Positions 45,397 through 58,234 are shown, numbered from the stretch's first letter. The stretch is 64,000 nucleotides of DNA from Jeotgalibacillus campisalis (GCF_000829515.1 NZ_JXRR01000014.1:186001-250000); one strand, 5' to 3'. Translations and numbers: made by a program. The notes: a model not told the origin generated them from the letters alone.

Positions 45397-47238
45397 ATGA
45401 CAAAGTTAAGACAAGATCTTAGAAATATTGCAATCATCGCTCACGTAGACCATGGTAAAACTACTCTCGTAGACCAGTTATTGAAGCAATCTGGTATCTT
45501 CCGTTCAAATGAACATGTGGAAGAACGTGCGATGGATTCAAATGACTTGGAAAGAGAACGCGGTATTACCATTCTTGCTAAAAATACTGCGGTTCAATAC
45601 AAAGATACACGGATTAACATCTTAGATACACCAGGACACGCAGATTTCGGCGGCGAAGTTGAACGGATCATGAAAATGGTTGATGGAGTTCTTTTAGTCG
45701 TTGATGCATATGAAGGCTGTATGCCGCAAACCCGATTTGTATTGAAGAAAGCACTTGAGCAAAATTTAACGCCGATTGTTGTCGTAAATAAAATCGACCG
45801 TGATGCAGCACGTCCAGAAGGCGTAATTGATGAAGTGCTAAACCTATTCATCGAGTTAGATGCAAACGAAGATCAACTGGAATTCCCTGTTGTTTATGCT
45901 TCTGCTATCAATGGAACGGCTAGTGTGAATCCTGAGAAGCAGGATGAAACGATGGAATCTCTTTATGAGTCTATTGTTGAAAATATCCCGGCGCCAATAG
46001 ATAACAGTGAAGATCCTTTGCAGTTTCAGATTGCATTGCTTGACTACAATGACTATGTTGGACGAATTGGAATTGGCCGTGTTTTCAGGGGAACAATGGA
46101 AGTAGGTCAGCAGGTTTCTCTGATGAAACTAGATGGCAAAGTAAAGAACTTCAGAGTAACGAAAATTTTTGGTTTCTTTGGGCTTAAGCGTCAAGAAATA
46201 CAAAAAGCTCATGCCGGCGATTTAATTGCCGTTTCTGGAATGGAAGATATCAACGTTGGAGAAACAGTCTGCCCAGTTGAGCATCAGGAAGCATTGCCGA
46301 TTCTTCGAATTGATGAGCCGACACTTCAGATGACGTTTCTTGTAAATAACAGTCCTTTTGCAGGACGCGAAGGAAAATATGTTACTTCAAGAAAAATCGA
46401 AGAACGACTTCGTGCACAGCTTGAGACGGATGTCAGCCTTCGTGTTGAAAATACCGATTCTCCTGACGCCTGGATCGTATCTGGTCGTGGAGAGCTTCAC
46501 TTGTCAATCTTAATCGAAAATATGAGACGTGAAGGATTTGAACTGCAGGTTTCAAAACCTGAAGTAATTGTGCGCGATGTAGACGGCGTTCGAAGCGAGC
46601 CTGTAGAACGTGTTCAAATTGATATACCAGAAGAATATGTTGGATCAGTTATTGAGTCGATGGGTGAAAGAAAAGGCGAGATGCTGGATATGATTAATAA
46701 CGGCAATGGTCAGGTGCGTCTTGCCTTTATGATCCCTGCACGCGGTCTTATCGGCTATACTACAGAATTCTTGACACTTACACGCGGGTATGGAATTATT
46801 AACCACTCATTTGATTCTTATCAGCCTATGCAGACAGGACGCGTAGGCGGACGTCGTGAAGGTGTTCTTGTATCAATGGACAAAGGCCAGGCATCACAAT
46901 ACGCGATTCTCGGTGTCGAAGACCGCGGAACGATTTTCCTTGAGCCGGGTACCGATGTTTATGAGGGAATGATTGTTGGTCAGCATACCCGTGATAATGA
47001 CTTAACAGTTAATGTTACAAAGGTAAAAGCGGCTAATAATATACGGTCTGCGAATAAAGAGCAAACAACGACATTAAAAAAACCTCGTATCATGACGCTT
47101 GAAGAATCACTGGAATATTTAAATGATGATGAGCTTTGTGAAATTACACCGGAGTCAATCAGACTTCGTAAAAAAATTCTTGATAAAAGTGAGCGCGAAC
47201 GTTCGCAGAAAAAGAAAAAAACAGCTGAAGCCAACTAA
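45397..47238 (+). CDS. typA: Ribosome-associated translational GTPase TypA/BipA
   Basis: A 613-residue GTPase close to B. subtilis TypA (612). G motifs are [17 protein letters not shown] (G1), [12 protein letters not shown] (G2), [13 protein letters not shown] (G3) and [15 protein letters not shown] (G4). EF-G-like domains and the family C-terminal domain follow. It binds ribosomes and supports subunit assembly and growth under stress and cold. ATG at 45397 has AGGAGTG upstream and a nearby TATAAT at about 45348; the longer in-frame frame from 45286 would run through the promoter and is rejected. Confidence 0.97.
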   Translation: MTKLRQDLRNIAIIAHVDHGKTTLVDQLLKQSGIFRSNEHVEERAMDSNDLERERGITILAKNTAVQYKDTRINILDTPGHADFGGEVERIMKMVDGVLLVVDAYEGCMPQTRFVLKKALEQNLTPIVVVNKIDRDAARPEGVIDEVLNLFIELDANEDQLEFPVVYASAINGTASVNPEKQDETMESLYESIVENIPAPIDNSEDPLQFQIALLDYNDYVGRIGIGRVFRGTMEVGQQVSLMKLDGKVKNFRVTKIFGFFGLKRQEIQKAHAGDLIAVSGMEDINVGETVCPVEHQEALPILRIDEPTLQMTFLVNNSPFAGREGKYVTSRKIEERLRAQLETDVSLRVENTDSPDAWIVSGRGELHLSILIENMRREGFELQVSKPEVIVRDVDGVRSEPVERVQIDIPEEYVGSVIESMGERKGEMLDMINNGNGQVRLAFMIPARGLIGYTTEFLTLTRGYGIINHSFDSYQPMQTGRVGGRREGVLVSMDKGQASQYAILGVEDRGTIFLEPGTDVYEGMIVGQHTRDNDLTVNVTKVKAANNIRSANKEQTTTLKKPRIMTLEESLEYLNDDELCEITPESIRLRKKILDKSERERSQKKKKTAEAN

Positions 47239-47261
47239 TACAGGGACAGGAGTGATTTTGC

Positions 47262-47573
47262 ATGGTAAATGTGGAAGATCGGTTATCTTTCTTTCCTGCA
47301 CTGTACCGTGTAGATGTCAATCCAGAAATGGGCATGTGGCTGCTATACATCACAATTATTGCTCTTTCGATTTTAGTTTATAAGCTTGGTTTTGCTAAAA
47401 AGCTGCCTTTATTAAAATCAGCTGTGATTTACATCTTCTTAATTCTTGGATGTACGGTTTTAACTTTTTTGGCGATTTTCCTGCCCATTGCAGAGGGGCT
47501 CATTATCGCATCTTTAATTTTAATTATTTACAAAATCCGATTGCGAAGAGAACAAGCAAAAGGAACAATATAA
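47262..47573 (+). CDS. ylaH: YlaH-like membrane protein
   Basis: A 103-residue membrane protein that corresponds to B. subtilis YlaH (about 105 residues), located directly after typA there as well. A short N-terminal segment ([23 protein letters not shown]) precedes three hydrophobic helices (residues 25-41, 48-68, 71-88) and a basic tail [10 protein letters not shown]. Function unknown. CAGGAGTGAT is the ribosome site; it lies 23 bases after typA and is likely co-transcribed. Its terminator marks the left border of the ilv-leu insertion. Confidence 0.85.
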   Translation: MVNVEDRLSFFPALYRVDVNPEMGMWLLYITIIALSILVYKLGFAKKLPLLKSAVIYIFLILGCTVLTFLAIFLPIAEGLIIASLILIIYKIRLRREQAKGTI

Positions 47574-47581
47574 ATGCTTTT

Positions 47582-47614
47582 AAGCCTGTTCATTTAGATG
47601 AACAGGCTTTTTTT
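47582..47614 (+). terminator. Terminator after ylaH
   Basis: AAGCCTGTTCAT pairs with ATGAACAGGCTT around TTAG, followed by a seven-base T run. Confidence 0.94.
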
Positions 47615-47738
47615 GTTCTCACACCGCCATGGAAGATAAATAAATTTTTCTTTTTCACAAACGTTGATATACCAAATATGAAAACGCATACAATTTAATT
47701 AAATATTCTAATTTATCTAATAATTCAACTTTTTGAGG

Positions 47739-47767
47739 TTGACGCTTTGTTTTATCCGAGTTATGAT
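47739..47767 (+). promoter_or_regulatory. Sigma-A promoter of ilvE
   Basis: TTGACG, 17-base spacer, TATGAT. The -35 box lies in the arm GTTGAC, matched by GTCAAC at 47769-47774 just after the -10 box, an inverted repeat that brackets the promoter and could be an operator. No strong CodY motif (AATTTTCWGAAAATT) was found. Confidence 0.78.
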
Positions 47768-47832
47768 TGTCAACAATTCAAGTACATCACCTTTTACAGG
47801 ATGTAATAAGGGTAGCGGGAAGGAGTGATTAA

Positions 47833-48732
47833 GTGAGTGAACAATTGATCTTTTTAAACGGCGAATATGTTACGAAAGAAAATGCAAAAGTATCAGTTTA
47901 TGATCATGGTTTTTTATACGGAGATGGGGTGTTCGAAGGGATTAGATCCTATAACGATAACGTCTTCCGTCTAGATGAGCATTTGGTCAGATTGTATGAT
48001 TCTGCAAAATCAATTTTACTTGAAATTCCTTATACTAAAGAGGAAATGACTGAAATCGTCCTTCAAACTTTAAGAAAAAATAATTTATCAAATGCCTATA
48101 TAAGATTAGTTGTTTCAAGGGGGATAGGAAATCTCGGTTTAGACCCTTTCTCATGTAAAGTTCCGAATGTCATTGTGATCGCAGAGTCCTTATCACTATT
48201 TCCTAAAGAACTTTATGACAGCGGAATTGAAATCGTCACAGTGGCAAGCAGGAGAAACCGCTCGGATGTACTAAGTCCTAAAGTGAAATCACTGAATTAT
48301 TTGAATAATATCTTAGTGAAAATAGAGGCTGGACTAGCAGGTGTACCTGAAGCGCTCATGTTAAATGATCAGGGGTACGTTGCAGAGGGGTCGGCTGATA
48401 ATATATTTATCATACGTAATAAGAAAATTTTAACACCGCCTGGCTACGTAGGGGCACTCGAAGGAATCACTCGAAATGCAATTATTGAAATGGCCAAAGA
48501 AAAAGGCTACTCGATGGAAGAAGCAGTATTCACCAGACATGACGTCTACGTAGCGGATGAGGTATTTTTAACCGGTACGGCAGCAGAGGTCATCGCAGTG
48601 GTCAAAGTAGATGGAAGATCCATTGGAACGGGTGTTCCGGGTGTAATAACAAATGAACTTCTCGAAGCTTTTAGAAATCTTGTCGTCAAAGATGGCATTA
48701 AAGTTCATAACTCAGAATTAAATGCAGGTTAA
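47833..48732 (+). CDS. ilvE: Branched-chain amino acid aminotransferase
   Basis: A 299-residue fold-type IV aminotransferase. It begins LIFLNGEYVTKENAKVSVYDHGFLYGDGVFEGIRSY. The PLP lysine is in SPKVKSLNYLNNILVK near residue 157, and EGSADNIFII and LTGTAAEVIAV bind cofactor phosphate. It carries out the last, reversible step of leucine, isoleucine and valine synthesis; a D-amino acid transaminase is less likely given the context. The GTG start follows AAGGAGTG. It has its own promoter and precedes the T-box, so unlike ilvB onward it is not controlled by that leader. Confidence 0.92.
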   Translation: MSEQLIFLNGEYVTKENAKVSVYDHGFLYGDGVFEGIRSYNDNVFRLDEHLVRLYDSAKSILLEIPYTKEEMTEIVLQTLRKNNLSNAYIRLVVSRGIGNLGLDPFSCKVPNVIVIAESLSLFPKELYDSGIEIVTVASRRNRSDVLSPKVKSLNYLNNILVKIEAGLAGVPEALMLNDQGYVAEGSADNIFIIRNKKILTPPGYVGALEGITRNAIIEMAKEKGYSMEEAVFTRHDVYVADEVFLTGTAAEVIAVVKVDGRSIGTGVPGVITNELLEAFRNLVVKDGIKVHNSELNAG

Positions 48733-48780
48733 CATAAATGCGTTAATGCGTTCATAAGTTAAAGTGAAGATCGAAAAATC

Positions 48781-49056
48781 AATGATGAGGCAAAAGTTAT
48801 TAGCTTCTGCAATCACAGAGAACCGGTTATGCTGGAAGCCGGTATTGCTGCTAATAGCGACATCCCCTCGGAGTGGAGCACTGAACGTCATTTCTAGTAG
48901 GTGCATCCCGGACGTAATTAGTACGTTCGTTATCAATGAACAGAGATTCTGTTCACGAGGCGGCAAGCGCTGCGAAATAGGGTGGTACCATGAAAAGTCT
49001 TTTCATCCCTATACAAAAGGCATTCTTTTTGTATGGGCTGAAAAAGGCTTTTTTTA
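48781..49056 (+). ncRNA. T-box leader with isoleucine (ATC) specifier, upstream of ilvB
   Basis: Stem I is closed by AATGA/TCATT (48781-48785 with 48888-48892). Inside are TATTAGC/GCTAATA, GCAAT/ATTGC, the CACAGAGA bulge and ACCGG/CCGGT. The specifier-side sequence ATCCCCTCGGAG (48862-48873) lines up with a remembered B. subtilis tyrS pattern of specifier, then three bases and TTGGAG, giving ATC, isoleucine. The T-box AGGGTGGTACCA is at 48979-48990. The antiterminator pairs AGGG with CCCT; the competing terminator pairs AGTCTTTTCA...CCCTATACAAAAG with CTTTTTGTATGGG...TGAAAAAGGCT (48996-49048), followed by TTTTTTT. Uncharged tRNA-Ile should switch on ilvB and the genes after it. Confidence 0.92.
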
Positions 49057-49114
49057 TTTGTTCAACGCCATTTTGTCCATACGTCACTGAACCTATTAAA
49101 GGAGGCGCTAGAAA

Positions 49115-50860
49115 ATGAGCGTAAATGTAAATGTAACACAGGAAGAAGAACAGAACGTTGCAGGTGAGCATCCTAAACCTGTGCTGCAAGGTTCCGATGT
49201 TTTCATTCAATCTCTTCAAAATGAAGGGGTTGAAATGCTTTTTGGTTATCCCGGCGGTGCTGTTCTTCCAATATATGATGCACTATACAAAAATCCTATT
49301 CCTCACATACTGGCAAGGCATGAACAAGGAGCGATACATGCAGCCGAAGGATACGCAAGAGTATCAGGTAAGACAGGTGTGGTGATTGCCACTTCCGGTC
49401 CGGGTGCCACCAATCTCGTTACTGGCATTGCAGATGCGATGATGGACTCGCTTCCTCTGGTTGTCTTTACAGGACAGGTGGCAAGCGCCGTAATTGGAAC
49501 AGATGCCTTTCAGGAAGCGGATATTGTCGGGATCACTCAGCCGATAACTAAGCATAATTACCAGGTGAAACGGGTGGAGGATCTGCCGAGAATCATACAC
49601 GAAGCTTTTCATATTGCTTCTACCGGAAGACCCGGTCCCGTTCTAGTGGATATACCTAAAGACATTTCCAATGAGGTTTTTACTTCAGCAGAGATAAAAG
49701 CAACAGAATTAAATTTGCCTGGCTATCAGCCAACAACATCTCCAAATTTTCTTCAGATTCAAAAAGTAGCTCAAGCTTTGCAGAGAGCACATAAACCGCT
49801 GATATTAGCTGGAGCCGGGATCCTGCATAGCAAAGCGTCAGAAAGCTTTGTGAAATTTGTTGAAAATACAGGCGTTCCCGTAACCAATACATTACTTGGT
49901 CTTGGCAGTATACCTGGTGATCATCCCCAATTTCTCGGGATGGCAGGAATGCACGGAACGTTTACCGCTAACATGGCAATTTGTGAAGCGGATCTTCTTA
50001 TAAATATAGGAGCCAGATTTGACGATCGTTTGACAGGAAACCTGGAACATTTTGCTCCAAATGCGACGGTGGTTCATATAGATATTGATCCAGCAGAAAT
50101 AGGAAAAAATGTTCATACAGATATTCCTATTGTAGCAGATGCAAAAGAAGCGATTGATTCACTGTTAAGGCTTGAAATGAACAAACTTGCTATTGAACCA
50201 TGGACGACTCACTTAACAAAATCAAAAGCCGAGTACCCGCTTGTTTACTCAAACGAGTCGAAAAAAATGCTTCCACAGGAAGTCATTGAACTGGTGCATA
50301 AGCATACCAAAGGAAATGCGATCGTCACAACCGACGTAGGACAGCATCAGATGTGGGCGGCTCAATTCTACCGCTTTAATCATCCGGACCACTGGGTTAC
50401 TTCCGGCGGACTCGGAACAATGGGATTTGGCTTCCCTGCAGCAATTGGTGCGCAAATTGCGAAGCCGGATCAAACAGTTGTTTCGATTACAGGAGATGGT
50501 GGTTTCCAGATGACCCTTCAGGAATTGTCGCTGCTTCAGGAGAGTCAGATTCCGGTAAAAGTCATTATATTAAACAATCAATGCCTCGGCATGGTGCGCC
50601 AATGGCAGGAAACGTTTTACGATAAGCGGTATTCGGAGTCGCTTATGCCTTCACAGCCTGATTTTGTCAAACTTGCCGAGGCTTATAATATCGAAGGCTA
50701 TAAAGTTGAAAACTACCATGATGCAGATGAGCTTTTCAAAAAAGTTTTCTCATCGAATAAACCTGCTTTAATTGATTGCAGAGTGGAGCAAATGGAAAAT
50801 GTTTATCCAATGGTGGCTCCAGGCAAAGGGCTGCATGAAATGATTGGGGTGAAAGGATGA
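49115..50860 (+). CDS. ilvB: Acetolactate synthase large subunit
   Basis: A 581-residue thiamine diphosphate enzyme. Motifs: [14 protein letters not shown] with the catalytic glutamate region [24 protein letters not shown]-binding middle domain ([22 protein letters not shown]), and the ThDP motif [16 protein letters not shown] to [13 protein letters not shown]. It joins two pyruvates, or pyruvate and 2-oxobutyrate, in the first common step of valine, leucine and isoleucine synthesis. AAAGGAGG precedes the ATG. Its stop overlaps the ilvH start by four bases. It is the first gene under control of the T-box. Confidence 0.96.
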   Translation: MSVNVNVTQEEEQNVAGEHPKPVLQGSDVFIQSLQNEGVEMLFGYPGGAVLPIYDALYKNPIPHILARHEQGAIHAAEGYARVSGKTGVVIATSGPGATNLVTGIADAMMDSLPLVVFTGQVASAVIGTDAFQEADIVGITQPITKHNYQVKRVEDLPRIIHEAFHIASTGRPGPVLVDIPKDISNEVFTSAEIKATELNLPGYQPTTSPNFLQIQKVAQALQRAHKPLILAGAGILHSKASESFVKFVENTGVPVTNTLLGLGSIPGDHPQFLGMAGMHGTFTANMAICEADLLINIGARFDDRLTGNLEHFAPNATVVHIDIDPAEIGKNVHTDIPIVADAKEAIDSLLRLEMNKLAIEPWTTHLTKSKAEYPLVYSNESKKMLPQEVIELVHKHTKGNAIVTTDVGQHQMWAAQFYRFNHPDHWVTSGGLGTMGFGFPAAIGAQIAKPDQTVVSITGDGGFQMTLQELSLLQESQIPVKVIILNNQCLGMVRQWQETFYDKRYSESLMPSQPDFVKLAEAYNIEGYKVENYHDADELFKKVFSSNKPALIDCRVEQMENVYPMVAPGKGLHEMIGVKG

Positions 50861-51369
50861 AACGAGTAATCACGACAACAGTTATTAATCAGAGTGGTGT
50901 ATTAAACAGGGTAACCGGTCTATTAATGAAACGTCAGTTTAATATTGAAAGTATTACTGTCGGTCATACAGAAAAAGCAGGCATTTCAAAAATGACTTTT
51001 GTGGTTCACGTAGAGGACCAGCGAAAACTCGAACAGCTTTTAAAGCAATTACAGAAGCAAATCGACGTGCTGAAAGTGAATGATATTACAGATAAAGCGA
51101 TCGTAACGAGGGAGTTAGCACTTATAAAAGTTCTTTCACCGCCTGGAGTCAGAAGTGAAATCAACAGCATTATCGAACCATTCAGAGCTACGGTGATTGA
51201 TATGAGCAAGAACGTCATTACTGTTCAGGTTACAGGCGATCCCGGCAAGATAGAAGCCTTTATTGATTTATTAAAACCGTATGGAATTAAAGAGCTTACA
51301 CGTACAGGAGCAACAGCATTCGTAAGGGAAACACAAAAAGCACCTGCTCAGCAGCTGTCAATCTTATAA
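50857..51369 (+). CDS. ilvH: Acetolactate synthase small (regulatory) subunit
   Basis: The 170-residue regulatory subunit starts with an ACT domain ([28 protein letters not shown]), which binds valine for feedback inhibition. A second ferredoxin-like domain follows ([31 protein letters not shown]...[25 protein letters not shown]). It activates and regulates IlvB. The ATG overlaps the ilvB stop (ATGA), which means translational coupling and equal amounts of both subunits. Also named ilvN in other genomes. Confidence 0.95.
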   Translation: MKRVITTTVINQSGVLNRVTGLLMKRQFNIESITVGHTEKAGISKMTFVVHVEDQRKLEQLLKQLQKQIDVLKVNDITDKAIVTRELALIKVLSPPGVRSEINSIIEPFRATVIDMSKNVITVQVTGDPGKIEAFIDLLKPYGIKELTRTGATAFVRETQKAPAQQLSIL

Positions 51370-51380
51370 ACCACTATTAG

Positions 51381-53952
<2,572 letters not shown>

Positions 53953-53972
53953 ATTCCAAAGGAGGAATCATC

Positions 53973-55073
53973 ATGAAAAAAACAATCGCCGTGTTACAGG
54001 GAGATGGAGTTGGCAAGGAAGTTACAAAATCTGCTGTAAAGGTATTAGAATCAATCGGCAAAAGGTTTGATCACTCCTTTAGAATACAATCTGCTTTAAT
54101 TGGCGGGGAGGCAATCGATCAGACGGGGGAACCGCTGCCGAAAGAAACCCTGGCTGTCTGTGAAAAAAGCGATGCCATCTTACTTGGAGCGGTAGGGGGA
54201 CCTAAATGGGACCATAATCCATCTGCTTTGCGTCCGGAAAAAGGACTATTAGCGATCCGCAAGCATTTCGGTCTTTTTGCAAATTTACGACCGGTAAAAG
54301 CGGTGCCGGAAATGATGGATGCATCTCCATTAAAAGAACATCTTGTAAAAGAAGTGGACATGATGATTGTCAGAGAGTTAACAGGAGGCCTGTATTTTGG
54401 CGAACCGAAACGTAAAACCGCAAACGGAGCAGTCGACACGCTGACTTATTCAAGAAAAGAAATTGAACGAATTGTTGAAAAGGCTTTTGAATTAGCCAGA
54501 CTTCGCAAAGGAAAAGTAACGTCGGTGGATAAAGCCAATGTTTTAGAGTCAAGTAAGCTGTGGAGAGAAGTAGTAGAAGAAAAAAAATCTTATTATCCGG
54601 ATATTGAAGTAGAGCATATTCTCGTAGATGCGGCAGCTATGAAGCTTATTACACAGCCTTCTTCATTTGATGTGATCGTTACAGAAAATTTGTTTGGAGA
54701 TATTTTAAGTGATGAAGCATCTGTTATTACAGGTTCTCTGGGGATGCTTCCATCTTCAAGCATAAGAGAAGACGGTTTCGGATTATACGAACCAGTACAT
54801 GGCTCAGCTCCTGATATTGCAGGATTAAATATAGCCAATCCTTCTGCAGCAATTTTATCAGCAGCTATGATGCTAAAATACTCTTTTGGTCTTGAAAAAG
54901 AAGCAGCAGCAGTCGAAGAAGCTGTATACAGTGTGTACAAAGACGGCTATTGCACAACAGATATTCAAAAAACAGGACACCGTGTTTTATCAACAACTGC
55001 TTTTACAGATAAAGTAATTGAAGAACTTGAAAGGGAATTTGTTTCTGATCATATAATGTCTGCTTACGTGTAA
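53973..55073 (+). CDS. leuB: 3-isopropylmalate dehydrogenase
   Basis: A 366-residue decarboxylating dehydrogenase. It starts KKTIAVLQGDGVGKEV and contains ILLGAVGGPKWD, the substrate arginine region VRELTGGLYFGEPKRK, VTENLFGDILSDEASVITGSLGMLPS (metal aspartates) and YEPVHGSAPDIAGLNIANP, all diagnostic of LeuB rather than isocitrate dehydrogenase. It oxidises 3-isopropylmalate with NAD+. AAAGGAGG is the ribosome site, 20 bases after leuA. The C-terminal tail (EREFVSDHIMSAYV) is slightly longer than usual but unremarkable. Confidence 0.97.
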   Translation: MKKTIAVLQGDGVGKEVTKSAVKVLESIGKRFDHSFRIQSALIGGEAIDQTGEPLPKETLAVCEKSDAILLGAVGGPKWDHNPSALRPEKGLLAIRKHFGLFANLRPVKAVPEMMDASPLKEHLVKEVDMMIVRELTGGLYFGEPKRKTANGAVDTLTYSRKEIERIVEKAFELARLRKGKVTSVDKANVLESSKLWREVVEEKKSYYPDIEVEHILVDAAAMKLITQPSSFDVIVTENLFGDILSDEASVITGSLGMLPSSSIREDGFGLYEPVHGSAPDIAGLNIANPSAAILSAAMMLKYSFGLEKEAAAVEEAVYSVYKDGYCTTDIQKTGHRVLSTTAFTDKVIEELEREFVSDHIMSAYV

Positions 55074-55091
55074 CAAAGGGAGGAGCTACCC

Positions 55092-56501
55092 ATGCCAAAA
55101 ACGATTATTGAAAAAGTCTGGAATGATCATATTGTATATGAAGAAAAAGGAAAACCGGATTTACTCTACATTGATCTTCACCTTTTGCACGAAGTAACAT
55201 CTCCGCAGGCTTTCGAGGGATTAAGATTAAATAAACGCAAAGTAAGAAGGCCTGACCTAAGCTTTGCGACGATGGATCATAATGTTCCGACTAAAAACAG
55301 GTCCAATATTACAGATCCCGTTTCAAGAAAACAAATTTCCACCCTTGCGCAAAATTGTAAAGAGTTTGGCGTTCCGCTTGCTCATATGGATCACCCGGAT
55401 CAGGGAATAGTCCACGTAATTGGACCGGACCTTGGGCTTACGCAACCGGGAAAAACGATCGTATGTGGAGACAGTCATACCTCAACACATGGTGCTTTTG
55501 GTGCTTTGGCCTTTGGAATCGGGACAAGTGAAGTTGAACATGTGCTCTCTACCCAGACACTCTGGCAGTCGAAGCCGAAAACGATGGAAATTAAAGTGAT
55601 CGGTGAATTGGGTTTTGGTGTGACAGCCAAAGATGTCATTTTAGCGATTATCTCAAAGTTCGGAGTGGATGTCGGGACAGGTCACATTGTTGAATATACG
55701 GGAGATGCGATAAGGAAATTTTCAATGGAAGAACGAATGACAATCTGTAATATGTCGATAGAAGCAGGTGCAAGGGCAGGCTTGATCAGCCCGGATGAAA
55801 AAACAGTTGAATATCTTAAAGGCCGTGCTCACGTACCTGACGGCGGTGCATTTGATGCACTTAAAAACAATTGGCTATCATACGCGACGGATGAGGGGGC
55901 CAGCTACGATCAGACCCTTGAAATTCATTCGAACGAAATAGAACCATTTGTGACATGGGGAACAAATCCTTCTATGGGTTCAGGTATATCTTCTGCGATA
56001 CCATATGCTTCTGATTATGCTGAAAAATCAGATCGGGAAGAACTGAAACAGGCTTTGACCTATATGGATCTAAAAGAAGGCACACCTCTTTCTTCTATTG
56101 AAATTCAGCATGTATTCATCGGTTCCTGCACGAACTCAAGAATAAGCGACCTTAGAGAAGCAGCGGAGGTAGTGAAAGGCAAGACCGTTCATCCAAACGT
56201 CACAGCACTAGTTGTTCCGGGCTCTTTTAAGGTGAAGCTGCAAGCCGAAAAAGAGGGGCTTCATAAAATCTTTGAACAAGCAGGTTTTCAATGGAGAGAA
56301 TCAGGCTGCAGTATGTGTCTGGCAATGAATGATGATATTGTGCCTCCTGGCGAAAGATGTGCTTCTACTTCCAATCGTAATTTTGAAGGAAGGCAGGGAG
56401 CCGGTGCAAGAACGCATCTGGTCAGTCCTGTAATGGCTGCAGCGGCAGCCATAAAAGGTCATTTTGTAGATGTGCGGAATATGCTGAGCGTCCATGCGTA
56501 G
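55092..56501 (+). CDS. leuC: 3-isopropylmalate dehydratase large subunit
   Basis: The 469-residue aconitase-family subunit carries the three 4Fe-4S cysteines: one in [18 protein letters not shown]... (strictly the first at [15 protein letters not shown]) and the pair in [13 protein letters not shown], together with the [16 protein letters not shown] motif. With LeuD it isomerises 2- to 3-isopropylmalate. The N-terminus [14 protein letters not shown] and [18 protein letters not shown] are typical. GGGAGGAG precedes the ATG, 18 bases after leuB. Nothing is missing or broken in the frame. Confidence 0.97.
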   Translation: MPKTIIEKVWNDHIVYEEKGKPDLLYIDLHLLHEVTSPQAFEGLRLNKRKVRRPDLSFATMDHNVPTKNRSNITDPVSRKQISTLAQNCKEFGVPLAHMDHPDQGIVHVIGPDLGLTQPGKTIVCGDSHTSTHGAFGALAFGIGTSEVEHVLSTQTLWQSKPKTMEIKVIGELGFGVTAKDVILAIISKFGVDVGTGHIVEYTGDAIRKFSMEERMTICNMSIEAGARAGLISPDEKTVEYLKGRAHVPDGGAFDALKNNWLSYATDEGASYDQTLEIHSNEIEPFVTWGTNPSMGSGISSAIPYASDYAEKSDREELKQALTYMDLKEGTPLSSIEIQHVFIGSCTNSRISDLREAAEVVKGKTVHPNVTALVVPGSFKVKLQAEKEGLHKIFEQAGFQWRESGCSMCLAMNDDIVPPGERCASTSNRNFEGRQGAGARTHLVSPVMAAAAAIKGHFVDVRNMLSVHA

Positions 56502-56516
56502 AATGGAGGGGGAAGA

Positions 56517-57101
56517 ATGAAGGAGATCAATAAATTATCAGGAATTGCAACGCCGCTTGACCGAGTAAATTTGGATACAGATCAAATTATTCCTAAGCAA
56601 TTTCTAAAACGAATCGAACGGACTGGTTTTGGGAATTATTTGTTTTACGGGTGGAGATTCCGTGAAGATGGAACACCAAATCCATCTTTTATATTAAATA
56701 ACCCTCAGTACGAAGGGTCTGAAATATTAGTAGCCAGTCACAATTTTGGCTGTGGTTCTTCACGTGAGCATGCTCCATGGGCATTACTTGATTATGGATT
56801 TAAAGTGATTATAGCGCCAAGCTTCGCAGATATTTTTTATAATAACTGTGTAAAAAATGGAATTCTTCCGATCAGACTGAATGAAGCGAGTGTAAGGCAG
56901 CTTATTAAAGAGAGTACAGAACATCAAAAAGAAGTTTTTATCAATCTTGAAGAACAGTTTATACAATATGATACAGAAGAAAAGATCACCTTTGATATTG
57001 ATCCTTATTGGAAAGAAATGCTGTTAAACGGATGGGATGAAATTGCCCTGACCTATCAGTTTGAAGAACAAATTGCAGCGTATGAAAAAAAGCATGCCTA
57101 A
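56517..57101 (+). CDS. leuD: 3-isopropylmalate dehydratase small subunit
   Basis: A 194-residue swivel-domain subunit of the isopropylmalate isomerase. Motifs are PLDRVNLDTDQIIPKQFLKRI at the start, ILVASHNFGCGSSREHAPWAL near residue 71, and IIAPSFADIFYNNCVKNGILPI. It forms the enzyme with LeuC. GGAGGGGG precedes the ATG, 15 bases after leuC. It is the last undamaged gene of the cluster; the ilvA ribosome site lies 13 bases beyond its stop. Confidence 0.97.
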   Translation: MKEINKLSGIATPLDRVNLDTDQIIPKQFLKRIERTGFGNYLFYGWRFREDGTPNPSFILNNPQYEGSEILVASHNFGCGSSREHAPWALLDYGFKVIIAPSFADIFYNNCVKNGILPIRLNEASVRQLIKESTEHQKEVFINLEEQFIQYDTEEKITFDIDPYWKEMLLNGWDEIALTYQFEEQIAAYEKKHA

Positions 57102-57128
57102 TACAGCTAATATGAGAGGATGATCCAC

Positions 57129-58138
57129 TTGGGAATTCACATGACACCGCGAGCTTATTTAAAGCAGCAGAACGATTAAGCGACTTTGTTCATCGTACTC
57201 CATGCAAGCAGTCAAAAACATTAAATCATAGAACCGGACATTCGGTATGGATGAAGCTTGAAAATTTGCAGCGCACCGGTTCGTTTAAAATTCGGGGTGC
57301 TTTTAATAAAATTTCACAACTTACTGAACTGGAGTGCAAACGGGGGATTGTAGCTGCTTCCGCTGGAAACCACGCCCAGGGAGTGGCTCTTGCCGGAAGA
57401 GAAAAAGGTGTGCAGGTAACTATTTTTATGCCTAAAAATACACCGGATTCGAAAGTGGATGCCACAAGAGAATATGGAGCAAAAGTAGAACTTACTGGAG
57501 AATCCTTTGATGAAGCTTACGAAGAGTCGAGGCGTTATCAGAAAAGAACGGGTGCTACTTTTGTTCATCCATTTGATGATAGTACGATTATTGAAGGACA
57601 AGCAACAGTAGCACTTGAAATGCTGCAGCAAAATCCTGAGCTGGATACCGTTGTGGTTCCTGCAGGCGGCGGAGGGTTACTGGCGGGAACCGCTTTAGCC
57701 ATTAAATTAGTCCGTCCTGACATTAAAGTAGTGGGAGTTCAGGCTGCATCAGCACCAGCTATTGCTTCTGCTTTTCATCAGCTGGACAAAAGTTTGATCC
57801 CATTCCATTCCACCATTGCTGAAGGAATTAAAGTCAAATCACCGGGTGTTTACACAACTCAAATTATTCAGTCATATGTAGATGACATGATCACCGTATC
57901 AGAAGTGGAAATTGCACAAGCCATTTTGTTTATGCTAGAAAGAGAAAAAATGCTGGTCGAAGGTGCAGGAGCAGCAGGCATAGCGGCATTGCTGGGAAAC
58001 CATCTTCAAGCCGACAGAGCACATCAAGTAGGGGTAATTGTGAGTGGAGGAAATCTGGATGTCGCTAAACTTGAAATTTGCAGACAGACGATTAAAGAAG
58101 ATCAGAAAAGAAAACAGCGGTCTTCGTTTATCCTATGA
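57129..58138 (+). CDS. ilvA: Threonine dehydratase (short form, no ACT domain) with an apparent -1 frame break near its start
   Basis: The main frame encodes a PLP-dependent threonine dehydratase of the short TdcB type: RTGSFKIRGAFNK with the PLP lysine, AASAGNHAQGVALAG, and VPAGGGGLLAG. It makes 2-oxobutyrate for isoleucine. Homologous sequence (AAERLSDFVHRTPCKQSKTL) extends upstream in that frame, but there is no ATG, GTG or TTG before 57251, which would remove about 30 conserved residues. The ribosome site GAGAGG and TTG (57129) or ATG (57141) are in another frame that stops at 57177. The slippery heptamer T-TTA-AAG at 57158-57164 would join the two by a -1 shift. A one-base deletion or sequence error is the alternative. 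No ACT domain, so no isoleucine feedback is expected. Confidence 0.75.
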
Positions 58139-58193
58139 CCTTAAAGTTTTTGGTTAGCTATTTCCTTTTACGTGTAGATTTAAACTTAACTAT

Positions 58194-58230
58194 AAATGCC
58201 CCGCAAACTATCATGTTTGCGGGGCATTTT
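58194..58230. terminator. Terminator at the end of the ilv-leu cluster
   Basis: AATGCCCCGCAAAC pairs perfectly with GTTTGCGGGGCATT around TATCAT. TTTT follows on one side; on the minus strand it can serve the convergent membrane-protein gene. Confidence 0.88.
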
Positions 58231-58234
58231 GATA

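Noticed and set aside
47701-47738. CodY box upstream of ilvE
   Set aside because: The best window matches the 15-base consensus at only about nine positions, no better than chance in AT-rich DNA.
49364-50473. Several minus-strand open frames inside ilvB
   Set aside because: They are antisense shadows of a well-conserved enzyme gene, with no ribosome sites and biased composition.
57251-58138. ilvA starting at the internal ATG 57251
   Set aside because: No ribosome site there, and conserved family sequence continues upstream in the same frame; a start here would remove part of the fold.
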